From positions 124,001 to 188,000 of the forward strand of contig CBDFFM010000020.1 of assembly GCA_965246785.1 (NCBI GenBank): a stretch of 64,000 nt of DNA, written 5' to 3'. Below the pieces are notes generated by a model that had not been told where the DNA came from, made no database searches, and saw only the letters and a list, made by a program, of their open reading frames with translations. Source of the stretch: UBA1952 sp965246785 (lineage in GTDB: Bacteria > Bacteroidota > Bacteroidia > Chitinophagales > Chitinophagaceae). Below, piece by piece: positions 27,203 to 36,014 of the stretch (position 1 is its first letter; every line of letters begins with the position of its first letter). The translations under genes and the position numbers were made by a program.

Positions 27203-28117
27203 TCAAAACAGATACACCACGCCGGCTTCCGCCTTCCCTTTACTCTTCACCAAGCCATCGCCATAATCCTGCGCAATCGGCTGACTGTAGCCAAGCTCCG
27301 CGCCCCAATGCCTGCTATACGCACGCAGCGCCGCGGTTGCATACATCATATAGCCACCCGTGTACTGCGCCAATGAGCGCGTAGGATAGTTGTCGTAATC
27401 CTGCCCCGCATTTTCATAGCGCAGGCCGGCGGCAGGCAGCAGCCGCAGACCTTTCCGCGTGTATTGCCGGAAGACCTGCGCCGCACCGCTGATGCGATTG
27501 CCATACTTGTACGTCTGATGATTGGGCGTGGTGAGTGTATAGGCCGCTTCCGCGTTCAGGCCCCAAAGGCCGTGCTGTAAAGTGTAGTTGGTATTACCAA
27601 TGTAATCCCAGGAGCCTGTGCCCGCCTGCATGGACGGCGCAAGCACATCGCCGCTGCCCAGCACCGCATTATCGTACGCCCCGGTAGGCGCTTTGACGCC
27701 GCCGCCCGCCTGCAGCCAATGCTGCCACGCACCGCAGGTGGACGAGGGGCGCAGGAGCTGCACATTAACCAGCGCGCTTACATCGCCAATGCCGGAAAGC
27801 GTACTGCGGGCATCGCCTTCCTGCTTCGTGTTGTATTGATAGGGCACGAACGCAAAAAGCTGAACGCGTTTGCCCAGCGAATAGCGGCCCCATAGCTGCG
27901 CCGCCTGGTAATACTCGCGCCCGGCAGCCTTATCCGGCTCGCTCGCGTCGTGATGGCTTTCGTACCAGCGGTAGCTGTATTGCAGCCCTATGAAGTGGCC
28001 GCTCAGTTGCGGCAGGATGCCGAGGTATTGATTACTTGCCGCGCAGCCGCAGGTATTGCAGGCGCGGGCATCGCCGCAGGCGCCAATAAGCGTCAGTAAA
28101 AAGAATAGCCTTTTCAT
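27203..28117 (-). CDS. Outer membrane beta-barrel-like protein with CNTCGC motif
   Basis: 304 residues. A signal peptide (MKRLFFLLTLIGACGDARA) is followed at once by CNTCGCAAS, then a long region of alternating hydrophobic and aromatic residues (FIGLQYSYRWYESHH, GLRYENAGQDYDNYPTR) that ends in a C-terminal Phe, VVYLF, as outer membrane barrels do. It is followed at 28129 by a lipoprotein gene 11 bp away on the same strand, and the two may act together. The substrate is not known; metal or small-molecule transport is a guess. Confidence 0.65.
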   Translation of the reverse strand: MKRLFFLLTLIGACGDARACNTCGCAASNQYLGILPQLSGHFIGLQYSYRWYESHHDASEPDKAAGREYYQAAQLWGRYSLGKRVQLFAFVPYQYNTKQEGDARSTLSGIGDVSALVNVQLLRPSSTCGAWQHWLQAGGGVKAPTGAYDNAVLGSGDVLAPSMQAGTGSWDYIGNTNYTLQHGLWGLNAEAAYTLTTPNHQTYKYGNRISGAAQVFRQYTRKGLRLLPAAGLRYENAGQDYDNYPTRSLAQYTGGYMMYATAALRAYSRHWGAELGYSQPIAQDYGDGLVKSKGKAEAGVVYLF

Positions 28118-28128
28118 ACACAGCGTTT

Positions 28129-28542
28129 TTATTGAAGCTCGAGCGTTGTGTCTATCTCGCCCGATGTCTTGGTGAAGGATATGGCGGCATCACGTGTAAA
28201 GCGGCGCTTGCGCAGCGTATCGTAAGAAGTACGCAGGATGTAGTAGCTGCCGCATTGCAGGCCAGTCAGGTGGATGTGGTCTTCACCCGCCTCGCCCGCA
28301 TAGGCTTTATCGTAAGAGGCCGGATTGTAGCCGGGGAATTGCGTAGCGCCGTATTTGACATACGCCGTGTCATTGCCCTCGGTATTGATGACGGGCACGC
28401 CGTTGACCGTGGCGCGGACAACCACCTGTGTGTTGCCGCCGGAGCCGGCGTTGCAGGTAGCGTCGCTGGATTTGGTGCAGGAAGTGGCGGTGATGCCAAT
28501 GGAAAGAACCAGCGCAGCCGCGCCGTACATGAAGTGTTTCAT
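28129..28542 (-). CDS. Putative lipoprotein
   Basis: 137 residues. A signal peptide ends with a lipobox-like ITATSC, so Cys22 would be lipidated. The mature part is a beta-rich domain with no named family and a conserved-looking QCGSYYILRTSYD core. It lies just upstream of the barrel protein gene in one transcription unit, so it is probably expressed with it at the cell envelope. Confidence 0.6.
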   Translation of the reverse strand: MKHFMYGAAALVLSIGITATSCTKSSDATCNAGSGGNTQVVVRATVNGVPVINTEGNDTAYVKYGATQFPGYNPASYDKAYAGEAGEDHIHLTGLQCGSYYILRTSYDTLRKRRFTRDAAISFTKTSGEIDTTLELQ

Positions 28543-28690
28543 GGAATGTTTGTAAGGAAAAGATTAGGAAATAGCGGCAAAGGCAACACGCAATAAGCAT
28601 GATGCCACAAGCCGGTATCAACATCAAAATAAGCCTGAAACCTTATCCCGGCGGCTGGAAGCTATGGCTCAGTTTTACTCCTTGCGTCAC

Positions 28691-29371
28691 TTATCTGCTC
28701 AACGCTACCCGCACTTCATTCACCAGCAGATGCGCCAGCCGCGTGGGCTCCGGGATGCGGTACTTCGTGGCGCATCGCAGCATCAGCTCACGGCATTGCT
28801 CGCAGGTAATGAGGTTGCCGGGCGATACAAAGACAGGGTTCGTCTTGTCCTTTGTGCGCAGCACTTCGCCGATTTTATCGCCGTTGGCGGCGATGAGGTT
28901 TGACCATGAGCCTTTCGCCTCACCCGGCTCCTCATACTTGCCCGTCAGCAGGCTTTTGGCGCAGCCGAGCGCGGGATGAGCCGCCACGATGCCGAAGTGC
29001 GTGGCGATACCCATGCGCCGCGGGTGGGCAATGCCCTGGCCGTCCAGCACCAGCACATCCGGCTTTAGCGAAACCTGCTCCCAGACTTCCATCAGTGCCG
29101 GCAGCTCGCGGAAGGCAAGGAGGCCGGGTATGTAGGGGAACTTTGCTGTTGCGGTGACAGACGCCCGCTCTATCACTTGCAATTGAGGGAAGGACAGCAC
29201 CACGATGCCGGCATAGACGGTTTCGGAGTATTTGTTGAAGGAGATGTCTGCTCCGCCAATGGTAAGCGGCTGGTGCGAAAGCGGTTGGAAGCGGGCTTGG
29301 CCGGCCAGCTCACGCTGAAGTTGAATGGCTTCTTGCGGCGAGAGGCTTCCGTATTGGTAAGGGTGAAGCAT
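28691..29371 (-). CDS. nfi: Endonuclease V (deoxyinosine 3' endonuclease)
   Basis: 226 residues. The three catalytic acidic residues of EndoV are at Asp42 (GGADISF), Glu89 (FRELPAL) and Asp110 (LDGQGIAHPRRMG), the same order and spacing as in characterised members. It nicks DNA one base 3' of deoxyinosine and so starts repair of deaminated adenine. It is transcribed alone, with no relatives nearby. Confidence 0.93.
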   Translation of the reverse strand: MLHPYQYGSLSPQEAIQLQRELAGQARFQPLSHQPLTIGGADISFNKYSETVYAGIVVLSFPQLQVIERASVTATAKFPYIPGLLAFRELPALMEVWEQVSLKPDVLVLDGQGIAHPRRMGIATHFGIVAAHPALGCAKSLLTGKYEEPGEAKGSWSNLIAANGDKIGEVLRTKDKTNPVFVSPGNLITCEQCRELMLRCATKYRIPEPTRLAHLLVNEVRVALSR

Positions 29372-29553
29372 CGGTGCGGATGAGCAAAAAACTTTGCCAG
29401 CGTGCTTTTGGCCTCCAGAACCAATGCCGTTTGGATCGCCATTATCTTATACTGAAACAGATTTATTATGGCTGCCGGCTGTAGTATTTCATCAGGAACG
29501 CTACACATAACGGCTCGGCAGTATTCTTGCGCAAATGGGGGGGTAACATCATC

Positions 29554-30516
29554 CTACTCTTGACCCGAGGAGGCATTCTGGCGAATAAAGTAAGGCATAG
29601 GATATTTATTATCCTGCGAAAGGCGGTCCTTTTTCATCTCCGGCAGGTTCGGCTTAAATGGCTTTTTCAGCCTGCGCTCCAGTTCATTATTTGCTTGCTT
29701 CCTTGCCAGGAAGGCTTTGACGCCTGCTACAATCCCTTCACTTTGCTCCTCGTATGGCGAAAGCTCTTCTTCTACTTCCTCACCAAACCCGGTAAGCAGC
29801 TCAAGAAATCCCCAAATAAACATAGCAGTACCTAATACCTCGCCCAGTCCGGTAGCAAATATCAAAGTAGTCACCATGCCCCTATCGAGTACAAACTCTA
29901 TTGTTGTTTTGATTGCTGCTTTTGCAATGGCGCTCTCAGATTTTATTGCCGCATCCACAACATTGTCGCCGGCTTCATCTGCTACCCACTTAATCATATC
30001 CATACCTTTTTCACCGTCTGTCTTTGCATGGGTATGTTGTGCAGCATCCCGCCAGCTAAAAGTCCAGTCGTTGATGCTATTTCCTTTGCCAATTTTCTTC
30101 AGGTTCATTCTTGGGTAGATGGCATAAAAGACACGCTGAGCATCGGGCGGAGTGTAGCCCTTTATTATTCTGTCTCCGCCATATGGAGTGTCTTTTACCA
30201 CCACGTCCGGCCGTGCTGTCGCTTTGTAACGGGGGTCTTCCGTGTAGGCTTTTGCAAGTGCATGGGCCATTGGGCTGAGTATCTTATCTGTTATAATCCA
30301 CTCGTTCATCATTTTCCGGAATGCCGCATCATTAAAGTTGGGGCCGCCGTTTGGCTGGCTTTTTTTCTCCCCACCTTGCATCTGTATCTTAGGTATCGTG
30401 AGACCGGTTTTTACAATGGATTCAGGTTCTTCTATGCCTCCTGCTGCGCTGTCAATAGTTGTATGGGCAGCGGCGACTGGTGCGGCTGCATTGCTGTTTT
30501 GGGCGTGTGTATGCAT
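29554..30516 (-). CDS. Orphan hypothetical protein with N-terminal MHTHAQ motif
   Basis: 320 residues, no family recognised. The first 60 residues are low-complexity and Ala/Gln-rich (MHTHAQNSNAAAPVAA), a kind of head seen on proteins associated with extracellular contractile injection systems, but no DUF4157 zinc motif is visible. A helical middle contains one strongly hydrophobic stretch (LIFATGLGEVLGTAMFIWGF, about 212-231) that could be a helical hairpin, followed by an acidic loop and a basic tail. It is more AT-rich than neighbours and transcribed alone. Confidence 0.5.
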   Translation of the reverse strand: MHTHAQNSNAAAPVAAAHTTIDSAAGGIEEPESIVKTGLTIPKIQMQGGEKKSQPNGGPNFNDAAFRKMMNEWIITDKILSPMAHALAKAYTEDPRYKATARPDVVVKDTPYGGDRIIKGYTPPDAQRVFYAIYPRMNLKKIGKGNSINDWTFSWRDAAQHTHAKTDGEKGMDMIKWVADEAGDNVVDAAIKSESAIAKAAIKTTIEFVLDRGMVTTLIFATGLGEVLGTAMFIWGFLELLTGFGEEVEEELSPYEEQSEGIVAGVKAFLARKQANNELERRLKKPFKPNLPEMKKDRLSQDNKYPMPYFIRQNASSGQE

Positions 30517-30835
30517 GCGTAGCGTGGAATAATTATCAAAATATTCATGTCAAACCTAATGAAAAAACACGCAATTAATATTTTATCTGATTAATAGTGC
30601 CAGGCATATTCATATCTGTGCATGGCCTATGGCTAAATAATTCCTGAAGGCATTTTCGCTTATGACTGATGTTGGGAAGCGCTGTAGCATGCGTACTCCA
30701 TAGTTCGAGGCAGATTAGAGCATAGGAAGACTATGACTTACCCTTATTTGCCCATATTCCATGCGTCCTTATAATTAGCCGCCATACGTTTGCAGTACAT
30801 CAACGCGCTGCTGCCGCCGCTACCTTTACGCCCGC
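30517..30835. other. Intergenic gap before dGTPase
   Basis: 319 bp without a gene. AT-rich in the first half, and a TACGTTTG octamer at 30785-30792 is a possible -7 box for the dGTPase gene; no TTG lies at the expected distance. No repeat or hairpin of note. Confidence 0.4.
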
Positions 30836-32239
30836 ATGAATATGCACCGCATGAACTGGCACAGCCTCTACAGCCCACGCCGCACCGGCGACCGCCCCCG
30901 CAAAGACGCCAACCCCGATACGGCCCGCACCTCCTACATCCGCGATTACGACCGCATCATCTTCTCCTCCGCCTTCCGCCGCCTGCAGAATAAGACACAG
31001 GTCTTCCCGCTGCCCGGTGCTGTATTCGTGCACAACCGGCTCACGCATTCGCTGGAAGTGGCCTCCGTGGGCCGCTCCCTCGGCAAGGCCGTGGGTGATG
31101 CCATTGCCGACAGGCATTTCCGGAACGACGAAGGAGCCGCCATCTTCTATCAATACGAATTACAGTCGGTAGTAGCCTCCGCCTGCCTCGCCCACGACAT
31201 CGGAAATCCCCCTTTCGGCCATTCCGGCGAGGACGCTATCCGCACCTTCTTCAAAGAACTGCAAGGCGAGGAAAAACAGAAGTTGGAGGAAGCCCTTACG
31301 CCCAACCAGCTTGCCGACTTCCGGAAATTTGAGGGCAATGCTAATGCCTTCCGCATCCTCACCCATCACTTCAATGAGGCGGAGGAGGGCGGCTATCGCC
31401 TCACTTACGCCACGCTCGCCAGCATTGTCAAGTATCCCTGCACCTCCGCCGAAGGCTTTAATAAGCAGGCCGGCAAGGTGGCTACGAAGAAGAGCGGCTT
31501 CTTTGACTCTGAGCGCGGCACCTACGCGCGGCTCGCGGAGGGGCTGGGCATCCCGAAGCTGGCCGGCTTTGACGAAGTCTATGCCCGCCACCCCTTCGTC
31601 TTTCTGGTAGAAGCCGCGGACGACATCTGCTACCGCATCATAGACCTGGAAGACGCGCACCGCCTCGGCATTCTTTCCTTAGAAAAGTTTAAGGAGCTGT
31701 TCCTGCCCTTCTTCCGGAATGAAACCCGCAAGTATGACCGGCCGGAATACATAGAAGAGAAGCTCGCCGCCATCACCGACGACAATCAGCAGGTGCAGTT
31801 CATCCGCGCCAAGTGGATAGGCCTGATGGTGCAGAAGCTGACCGCCGCTTTTTTAGAAAGAGAAGAAGCCCTGCTGAGCGGTACGCAGGAAGACGCGCTG
31901 CTGGATTGCTTAGACGATTGGAGCCGGGAGCTGATTCAGAAAATCAACCTTTTCTCGGTGGCGTACGTTTACCGCTACAAGAGCGTGCTGGAAATAGAGG
32001 TGGCGGGCTACCACGTCATCGGCGGGCTGCTGAAGGCTTTTGTAAGCGCGGTGCTTGCGCCGGCGCATTCCCGCTCCGGCAAGCTCCTGCAGCTTATACC
32101 GGCGCAGTTTCCGGTAGCTGGCAAGGATGTTTATGCCGATGTGCAGTCGGTGGTGGACTTCATAGCCGGCATGACCGACCTCTATGCCCTTGACCTGTAT
32201 CGCAAAATCACCGGCATCTCCATCCCTGATTTAAGATGA
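30836..32239 (+). CDS. dgt: Deoxyguanosinetriphosphate triphosphohydrolase (dGTPase)
   Basis: 467 residues of HD-domain type. The metal-binding residues are His71 (NRLTHSLEVA) and His120-Asp121 (LAHDIGNPPFGH), and SSAFRRLQNKTQV precedes them as in all bacterial dGTPases. It hydrolyses dGTP (or other dNTPs) to deoxynucleoside and triphosphate. Start ATG 30836 is followed by other in-frame Met codons at 30842 and 30851. The stop overlaps queA by 4 bp. Confidence 0.9.
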   Translation: MNMHRMNWHSLYSPRRTGDRPRKDANPDTARTSYIRDYDRIIFSSAFRRLQNKTQVFPLPGAVFVHNRLTHSLEVASVGRSLGKAVGDAIADRHFRNDEGAAIFYQYELQSVVASACLAHDIGNPPFGHSGEDAIRTFFKELQGEEKQKLEEALTPNQLADFRKFEGNANAFRILTHHFNEAEEGGYRLTYATLASIVKYPCTSAEGFNKQAGKVATKKSGFFDSERGTYARLAEGLGIPKLAGFDEVYARHPFVFLVEAADDICYRIIDLEDAHRLGILSLEKFKELFLPFFRNETRKYDRPEYIEEKLAAITDDNQQVQFIRAKWIGLMVQKLTAAFLEREEALLSGTQEDALLDCLDDWSRELIQKINLFSVAYVYRYKSVLEIEVAGYHVIGGLLKAFVSAVLAPAHSRSGKLLQLIPAQFPVAGKDVYADVQSVVDFIAGMTDLYALDLYRKITGISIPDLR

Positions 32240-33465
32240 GCCAAGACCCGCGTTCCCTGCGCATTGCCGACTATACCTACGAGCTACCGGATGAGCGGAT
32301 CGCGCGCTACCCGTTGCCGGAGCGCGATGCCGCGAAGCTGCTGGTGTATCGCAATGGCGAGATAAGCGAAGACATCTTCCGCCGTCTGCCCCTCCACATG
32401 CCCGAAGGGGCCGTGCTGGTGCTTAATACCGCCAAGGTGGTGCGGGCACGCATGCTTTTTCAAAAACCTAGCGGCGGCGCCATTGAGCTGTTCTGCTTAG
32501 AGCCGCACCCGCAGTATGCCGACATCACCACAGCAATGGCGGTGAAGGGCGAAATTCTCTGGCAATGCCTCGTAGGCGGCGCGGCAAAGTGGAAAGAAGA
32601 TACCACCCTCAGCCTGCAAGCCGGCGACCTGACCGTATGGGCCGACCTTCACACGCGCAACCGCACGGACTTCACCATCCGCTTCCGCTGGGGGCCGGGG
32701 GAATACTCCTGGGCCGAAGTAATGGAAGCTGCCGGACAGGTACCGCTGCCTCCCTACCTGGGTCGCGATGCGGAGCCGGACGATGTGGAAAGCTACCAGA
32801 CGCTCTTTGCGCAGCACGAAGGCAGTGTGGCGGCGCCCACGGCATCCCTGCACTTCACGCCGGGTGTGCTGGACAGTCTGGAGTCTATGGGCATCAAGAC
32901 GGTGGGCGTAACGCTTCATGTAGGTGCCGGTACGTTCCGCCCCATTAAGTCGGAGGTAACGGGCGAGCATGAGATGCACGGCGAGTGGATAGAGGTGAGC
33001 AGAGAGACGCTCGAGGAGCTTATAACCGCCAAAGCGGCGGAGCAGCCCATCGTGGCCGGCGGCACTACCGCGCTGCGCACGCTGGAAAGCCTGTATTGGC
33101 TTGGCTGTAAGGCTTCTTCCGAGCCTGATATAAGTCCGGCTGAATTGAAGCTCGGCCAGTGGCAGTGGTGCGACTCGCCCTCATCATTCGGTGGGCATGA
33201 AGCGTTGGAGGCGCTGCGCGATTGGCTGGCGCGGCAGGGGAAGAGCCGGCTCATTACACGCACCGAAATTCTGATTACGCCCGGCTATCGTTTCCGCATG
33301 GCGGAGGGGCTCATTACCAACTTTCATCAGCCGCAGAGCACCTTGCTGCTGCTGGTGGCCGCCTTCATCGGCGGGGCCTGGAAGCGGGTGTATGACTATG
33401 CGCTGGAGCACGGCTTCCGCTTTCTCAGCTACGGCGACGGCAGCCTGCTGTGGCGGCGGGAATAG
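32236..33465 (+). CDS. queA: S-adenosylmethionine:tRNA ribosyltransferase-isomerase
   Basis: 409 residues, longer than the 356 of E. coli but usual in Bacteroidota. It carries the QueA signature LPDERIARYPLPERDAAKLL, VLVLNTAKVVRARMLF, then AAPTASLHFT, HVGAGTFRPI and ITNFHQPQSTLLLLVAA. It makes epoxyqueuosine from preQ1-tRNA with SAM in queuosine synthesis. Overlaps the dGTPase stop (ATGA). Confidence 0.94.
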   Translation: MSQDPRSLRIADYTYELPDERIARYPLPERDAAKLLVYRNGEISEDIFRRLPLHMPEGAVLVLNTAKVVRARMLFQKPSGGAIELFCLEPHPQYADITTAMAVKGEILWQCLVGGAAKWKEDTTLSLQAGDLTVWADLHTRNRTDFTIRFRWGPGEYSWAEVMEAAGQVPLPPYLGRDAEPDDVESYQTLFAQHEGSVAAPTASLHFTPGVLDSLESMGIKTVGVTLHVGAGTFRPIKSEVTGEHEMHGEWIEVSRETLEELITAKAAEQPIVAGGTTALRTLESLYWLGCKASSEPDISPAELKLGQWQWCDSPSSFGGHEALEALRDWLARQGKSRLITRTEILITPGYRFRMAEGLITNFHQPQSTLLLLVAAFIGGAWKRVYDYALEHGFRFLSYGDGSLLWRRE

Positions 33466-33479
33466 CGGGCTGCTTTTTC

Positions 33480-33487
33480 TAACTTTG
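33480..33487 (+). promoter_or_regulatory. -7 box (TAACTTTG) before toxin-antitoxin module 2
   Basis: Same octamer as before module 1; it ends 17 nt before the ATG at 33505. Confidence 0.5.
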
Positions 33488-33504
33488 AGCAAAACGAACC
33501 CGTT

Positions 33505-33870
33505 ATGACGATGCGCGCTATACGGCAGAAGATTCACGATTATGTGGAAACCGTGCCCGACGATAAGCTGCAGGATTTGTATGCTGCCCTGCAGCGGGAA
33601 GCAGATGAGCTTGGCGGGAAGAACAAGGGCATTTCTGATGAAGCATTGGAACGCCTGCATCAGCAGTATCGGGAAGAGCATCCCGAAAAAGTGGTCGTTA
33701 TGAATGAAGATGGTTCTTATCCGCCTGGATTTTTTGAGGAGCTTGACCAGCGGCGGGCTGCCTATTATGCAGATAAGTCAACAGCGATTTCTGCGGAAGA
33801 AGCGCGCGCAAGAATCAAAGCCATTCGCGAAAAGGCTATCCGTGACAAAGCCATTCGCGATGCCCATTAA
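33505..33870 (+). CDS. Antitoxin of module 2
   Basis: 121 residues with a helical start (AIRQKIHDYVETVPDDKLQDLY), an acidic middle, and a tandem tail (AIREKAIRDKAIRDAH). The three KAIR repeats look like internal triplication. Its partner toxin starts inside its last 11 bp. No DNA-binding domain is identified with certainty; the antitoxin label comes from position, charge and the toxin next to it. Confidence 0.72.
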   Translation: MTMRAIRQKIHDYVETVPDDKLQDLYAALQREADELGGKNKGISDEALERLHQQYREEHPEKVVVMNEDGSYPPGFFEELDQRRAAYYADKSTAISAEEARARIKAIREKAIRDKAIRDAH

Positions 33871-34159
33871 TTATATCCTGGATGCGCAGGCATTGGAAGA
33901 TTATGAAAATGCGGCAGAATGGTACTATGCGCGCAGCATTGATGCCGGCGACCGCTTTCAAGAGGAATTTGAGCATTTCATGGAGCTGATATGCGCAACC
34001 CCTCTTCGCTATTCTAACCTCCATCAATACTATCATGAGCGAAGCATGGAACGCTATCCGTACAAAATCATCTACCACATTGACGATGAAGCGCCGGTTG
34101 TGATTGTGTCCCGTATCTACCACCACGCTCGCAACCCCGACACCAAATACCCCGCCTGA
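33860..34159 (+). CDS. RelE/ParE family toxin
   Basis: 99 residues from ATG 33860 (MPINYILDAQALEDYENAAEWY). The longer reading frame to 33704 runs through the antitoxin gene and is not expected. The C-terminal part, YPYKIIYHIDDEAPVVIVSRIYH, is ParE/RelE-like. Overlaps the antitoxin stop by 11 bp, so the pair is translationally coupled. Confidence 0.82.
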   Translation: MPINYILDAQALEDYENAAEWYYARSIDAGDRFQEEFEHFMELICATPLRYSNLHQYYHERSMERYPYKIIYHIDDEAPVVIVSRIYHHARNPDTKYPA

Positions 34160-34197
34160 AACTCACCACTCACCACTCACTATTCACCACTCACCCC

Positions 34198-35037
34198 TTG
34201 ACCCGCACCGAATTCATCACCGCCGCCCTCGCCGAAGACATTGGCCGCGGCGACTTCTCCACCCTCTCGTCCATTCCCAAAGGCACGATGGGCAAGGCCG
34301 TGCTCAAGATTAAAGAAGACGGCATTCTCGCCGGAGTAAGTCTTGCGCAGGACATCTTTCACCATCTGGAGCCTTCGGCAGGCTTCATCGTCTATAAAAA
34401 AGACGGCAGCCGGATGATGAAGGGCGAGACGGCTTTTGAGGTGGAATGCTCCGTGCATACCATTCTGCAGGCGGAGCGGCTGGCACTGAATTGTATGCAG
34501 CGCATGAGCGGCATTGCCACGCTCACACACCGCTACGTGGACAAGATTCGCGGCTACAAGACGCGGATTCTGGACACGCGGAAAACAACGCCGCTTTTCC
34601 GCCAGTATGAGAAGGAGGCCGTGCGCATAGGCGGGGGCGTGAACCACCGCATGGGCCTCTACGATATGGTGATGCTGAAGGACAATCACATTGACTTTGC
34701 CGGCGGCATACGTAATGCTATTCACCAGACGAATGATTACCTGCGCGCAAACAACCTGCCGCTGAAGATTGAAATAGAAACCCGCAGCATCGCCGACGTA
34801 CGCGAGGTGCTGGCCGTGGGCGATGTCCAGCGCATCATGCTGGACAATTTTGACCCGAAGGACATTGAGGAAGCGGTGGAACTCATCAAAGGCCGTTATG
34901 AGACAGAAGCGTCCGGCGGCATTACGCTGGACAACATCGTTTCGTACGCGCGCGCAGGCGTTGACTTTATTTCCGTAGGTGCGCTGACACATCAGGCGGT
35001 GAGCGTTGACCTGAGTCTGAAAGCTGACCTTGATTAG
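34198..35037 (+). CDS. nadC: Nicotinate-nucleotide pyrophosphorylase (carboxylating)
   Basis: 279 residues. Family motifs: ALAEDIGRGDFST at the N-terminus, AERLALNCMQRMSGIAT, ILDTRKTTPLFR and RIGGGVNHRMGLYDMVMLKDNHI. It forms nicotinate mononucleotide from quinolinate and PRPP in de novo NAD synthesis. Starts at a TTG, since no ATG precedes the conserved first helix; the 38 bp before it are a short repeat of ACTCACC words. Confidence 0.93.
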   Translation: MTRTEFITAALAEDIGRGDFSTLSSIPKGTMGKAVLKIKEDGILAGVSLAQDIFHHLEPSAGFIVYKKDGSRMMKGETAFEVECSVHTILQAERLALNCMQRMSGIATLTHRYVDKIRGYKTRILDTRKTTPLFRQYEKEAVRIGGGVNHRMGLYDMVMLKDNHIDFAGGIRNAIHQTNDYLRANNLPLKIEIETRSIADVREVLAVGDVQRIMLDNFDPKDIEEAVELIKGRYETEASGGITLDNIVSYARAGVDFISVGALTHQAVSVDLSLKADLD

Positions 35038-35136
35038 AAGGATTAAAAGATGGGCAGGATTAAGCTGCCTGTAATTTGGAAATGATGCATGGCGCTTCGT
35101 AAATCCTTTAATCATTCCATCCTTCAAATCAAGGTT
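35028..35136. repeat. Intergenic inverted repeat after nadC
   Basis: ACCTTGATTAGAAGGAT (35028-35044, partly inside the nadC stop) and its reverse complement form near 35120-35136 match at 16 of 17 positions. Shorter AGGATTA/TAATC words fill the space between. Confidence 0.55.
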
Positions 35137-35141
35137 CAGAC

Positions 35142-36014
35142 ATGAAGCACCTCGTCTTCATCATCAATCCCCGCTCCGGCACCGACCGCGTCAAGGCCAT
35201 CCAATCAGCTATTGACGCGGGTATTGATGAGAAGCGCTACACGCACGAGACCCAGTACACGCAGCGCCCGCAGCACGGCACTGAGCTGGCCCAGTTGGCG
35301 GCAGCACGTGGCACGCATGCAGTTATAGCTGTTGGTGGGGATGGCTCGGTAGCGGATGTGGCTATTGGTCTTTCCGGCACGCAGACTGCGCTCGGCATTA
35401 TCCCTAAAGGCTCCGGCAATGGATTGGCTCGTTCGCTCGGCCTGCCGTTGAATGTGGAGAAGGCTATTGGCATCATTAACGCCGGCAAAGAGCGGCGGAT
35501 AGACGTGGGTTACGTCAATGACAAGCTCTTTCTTTCCAACGCCGGCGTAGGCTTTGACGCGCTTATCTCCAATAAGTTTTCCCAAAGCCGGCATCGCGGG
35601 CTTGCCGCCTATTCCTGGCTCGTTACGAAGCATCTCTGGCTGTATAAAGAATGGGACTGGCGCATTACCATAGACGGTGAGCCGTTGCAGGAGCGGGCCT
35701 TTTTAGTGAACGTTGCCAACGGCCAGCAGCTTGGCTACAATTTCAAAATTGCGCCGTTTGCTTCGCTTACCGATGGCCTGCTGGATGTGACCATCATCCG
35801 AAAATTTCCCAAGATGCTCGGCGGGATGCTGGCCTTGCGCGCAATGAGCGGCGCTATCAACAGTAGCCCGTATGTGGCGCATTACCGCGCGCGGGAAGTC
35901 ATCATTACGCACCCCGACCTGCGCCTGATGCAGACGGATGGCGATGCACATCCCTGCGGCAACCGGTTGGTGTTCAGAATAGAGCCTGCTGCTCTATCGG
36001 TCATTGTACCTTAG
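35142..36014 (+). CDS. Diacylglycerol/lipid kinase family protein (YegS/BmrU-like)
   Basis: 290 residues of the DAGK catalytic fold: INPRSGTDRVKAIQ at the N-terminus, then GGDGSVADVAIGL and PKGSGNGLARSLGLP. It phosphorylates a diacylglycerol or related lipid with ATP on the cytoplasmic face of the membrane. The end overlaps the aminotransferase gene on the opposite strand by 4 bp. The lipid substrate is not determined by sequence. Confidence 0.88.
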   Translation: MKHLVFIINPRSGTDRVKAIQSAIDAGIDEKRYTHETQYTQRPQHGTELAQLAAARGTHAVIAVGGDGSVADVAIGLSGTQTALGIIPKGSGNGLARSLGLPLNVEKAIGIINAGKERRIDVGYVNDKLFLSNAGVGFDALISNKFSQSRHRGLAAYSWLVTKHLWLYKEWDWRITIDGEPLQERAFLVNVANGQQLGYNFKIAPFASLTDGLLDVTIIRKFPKMLGGMLALRAMSGAINSSPYVAHYRAREVIITHPDLRLMQTDGDAHPCGNRLVFRIEPAALSVIVP

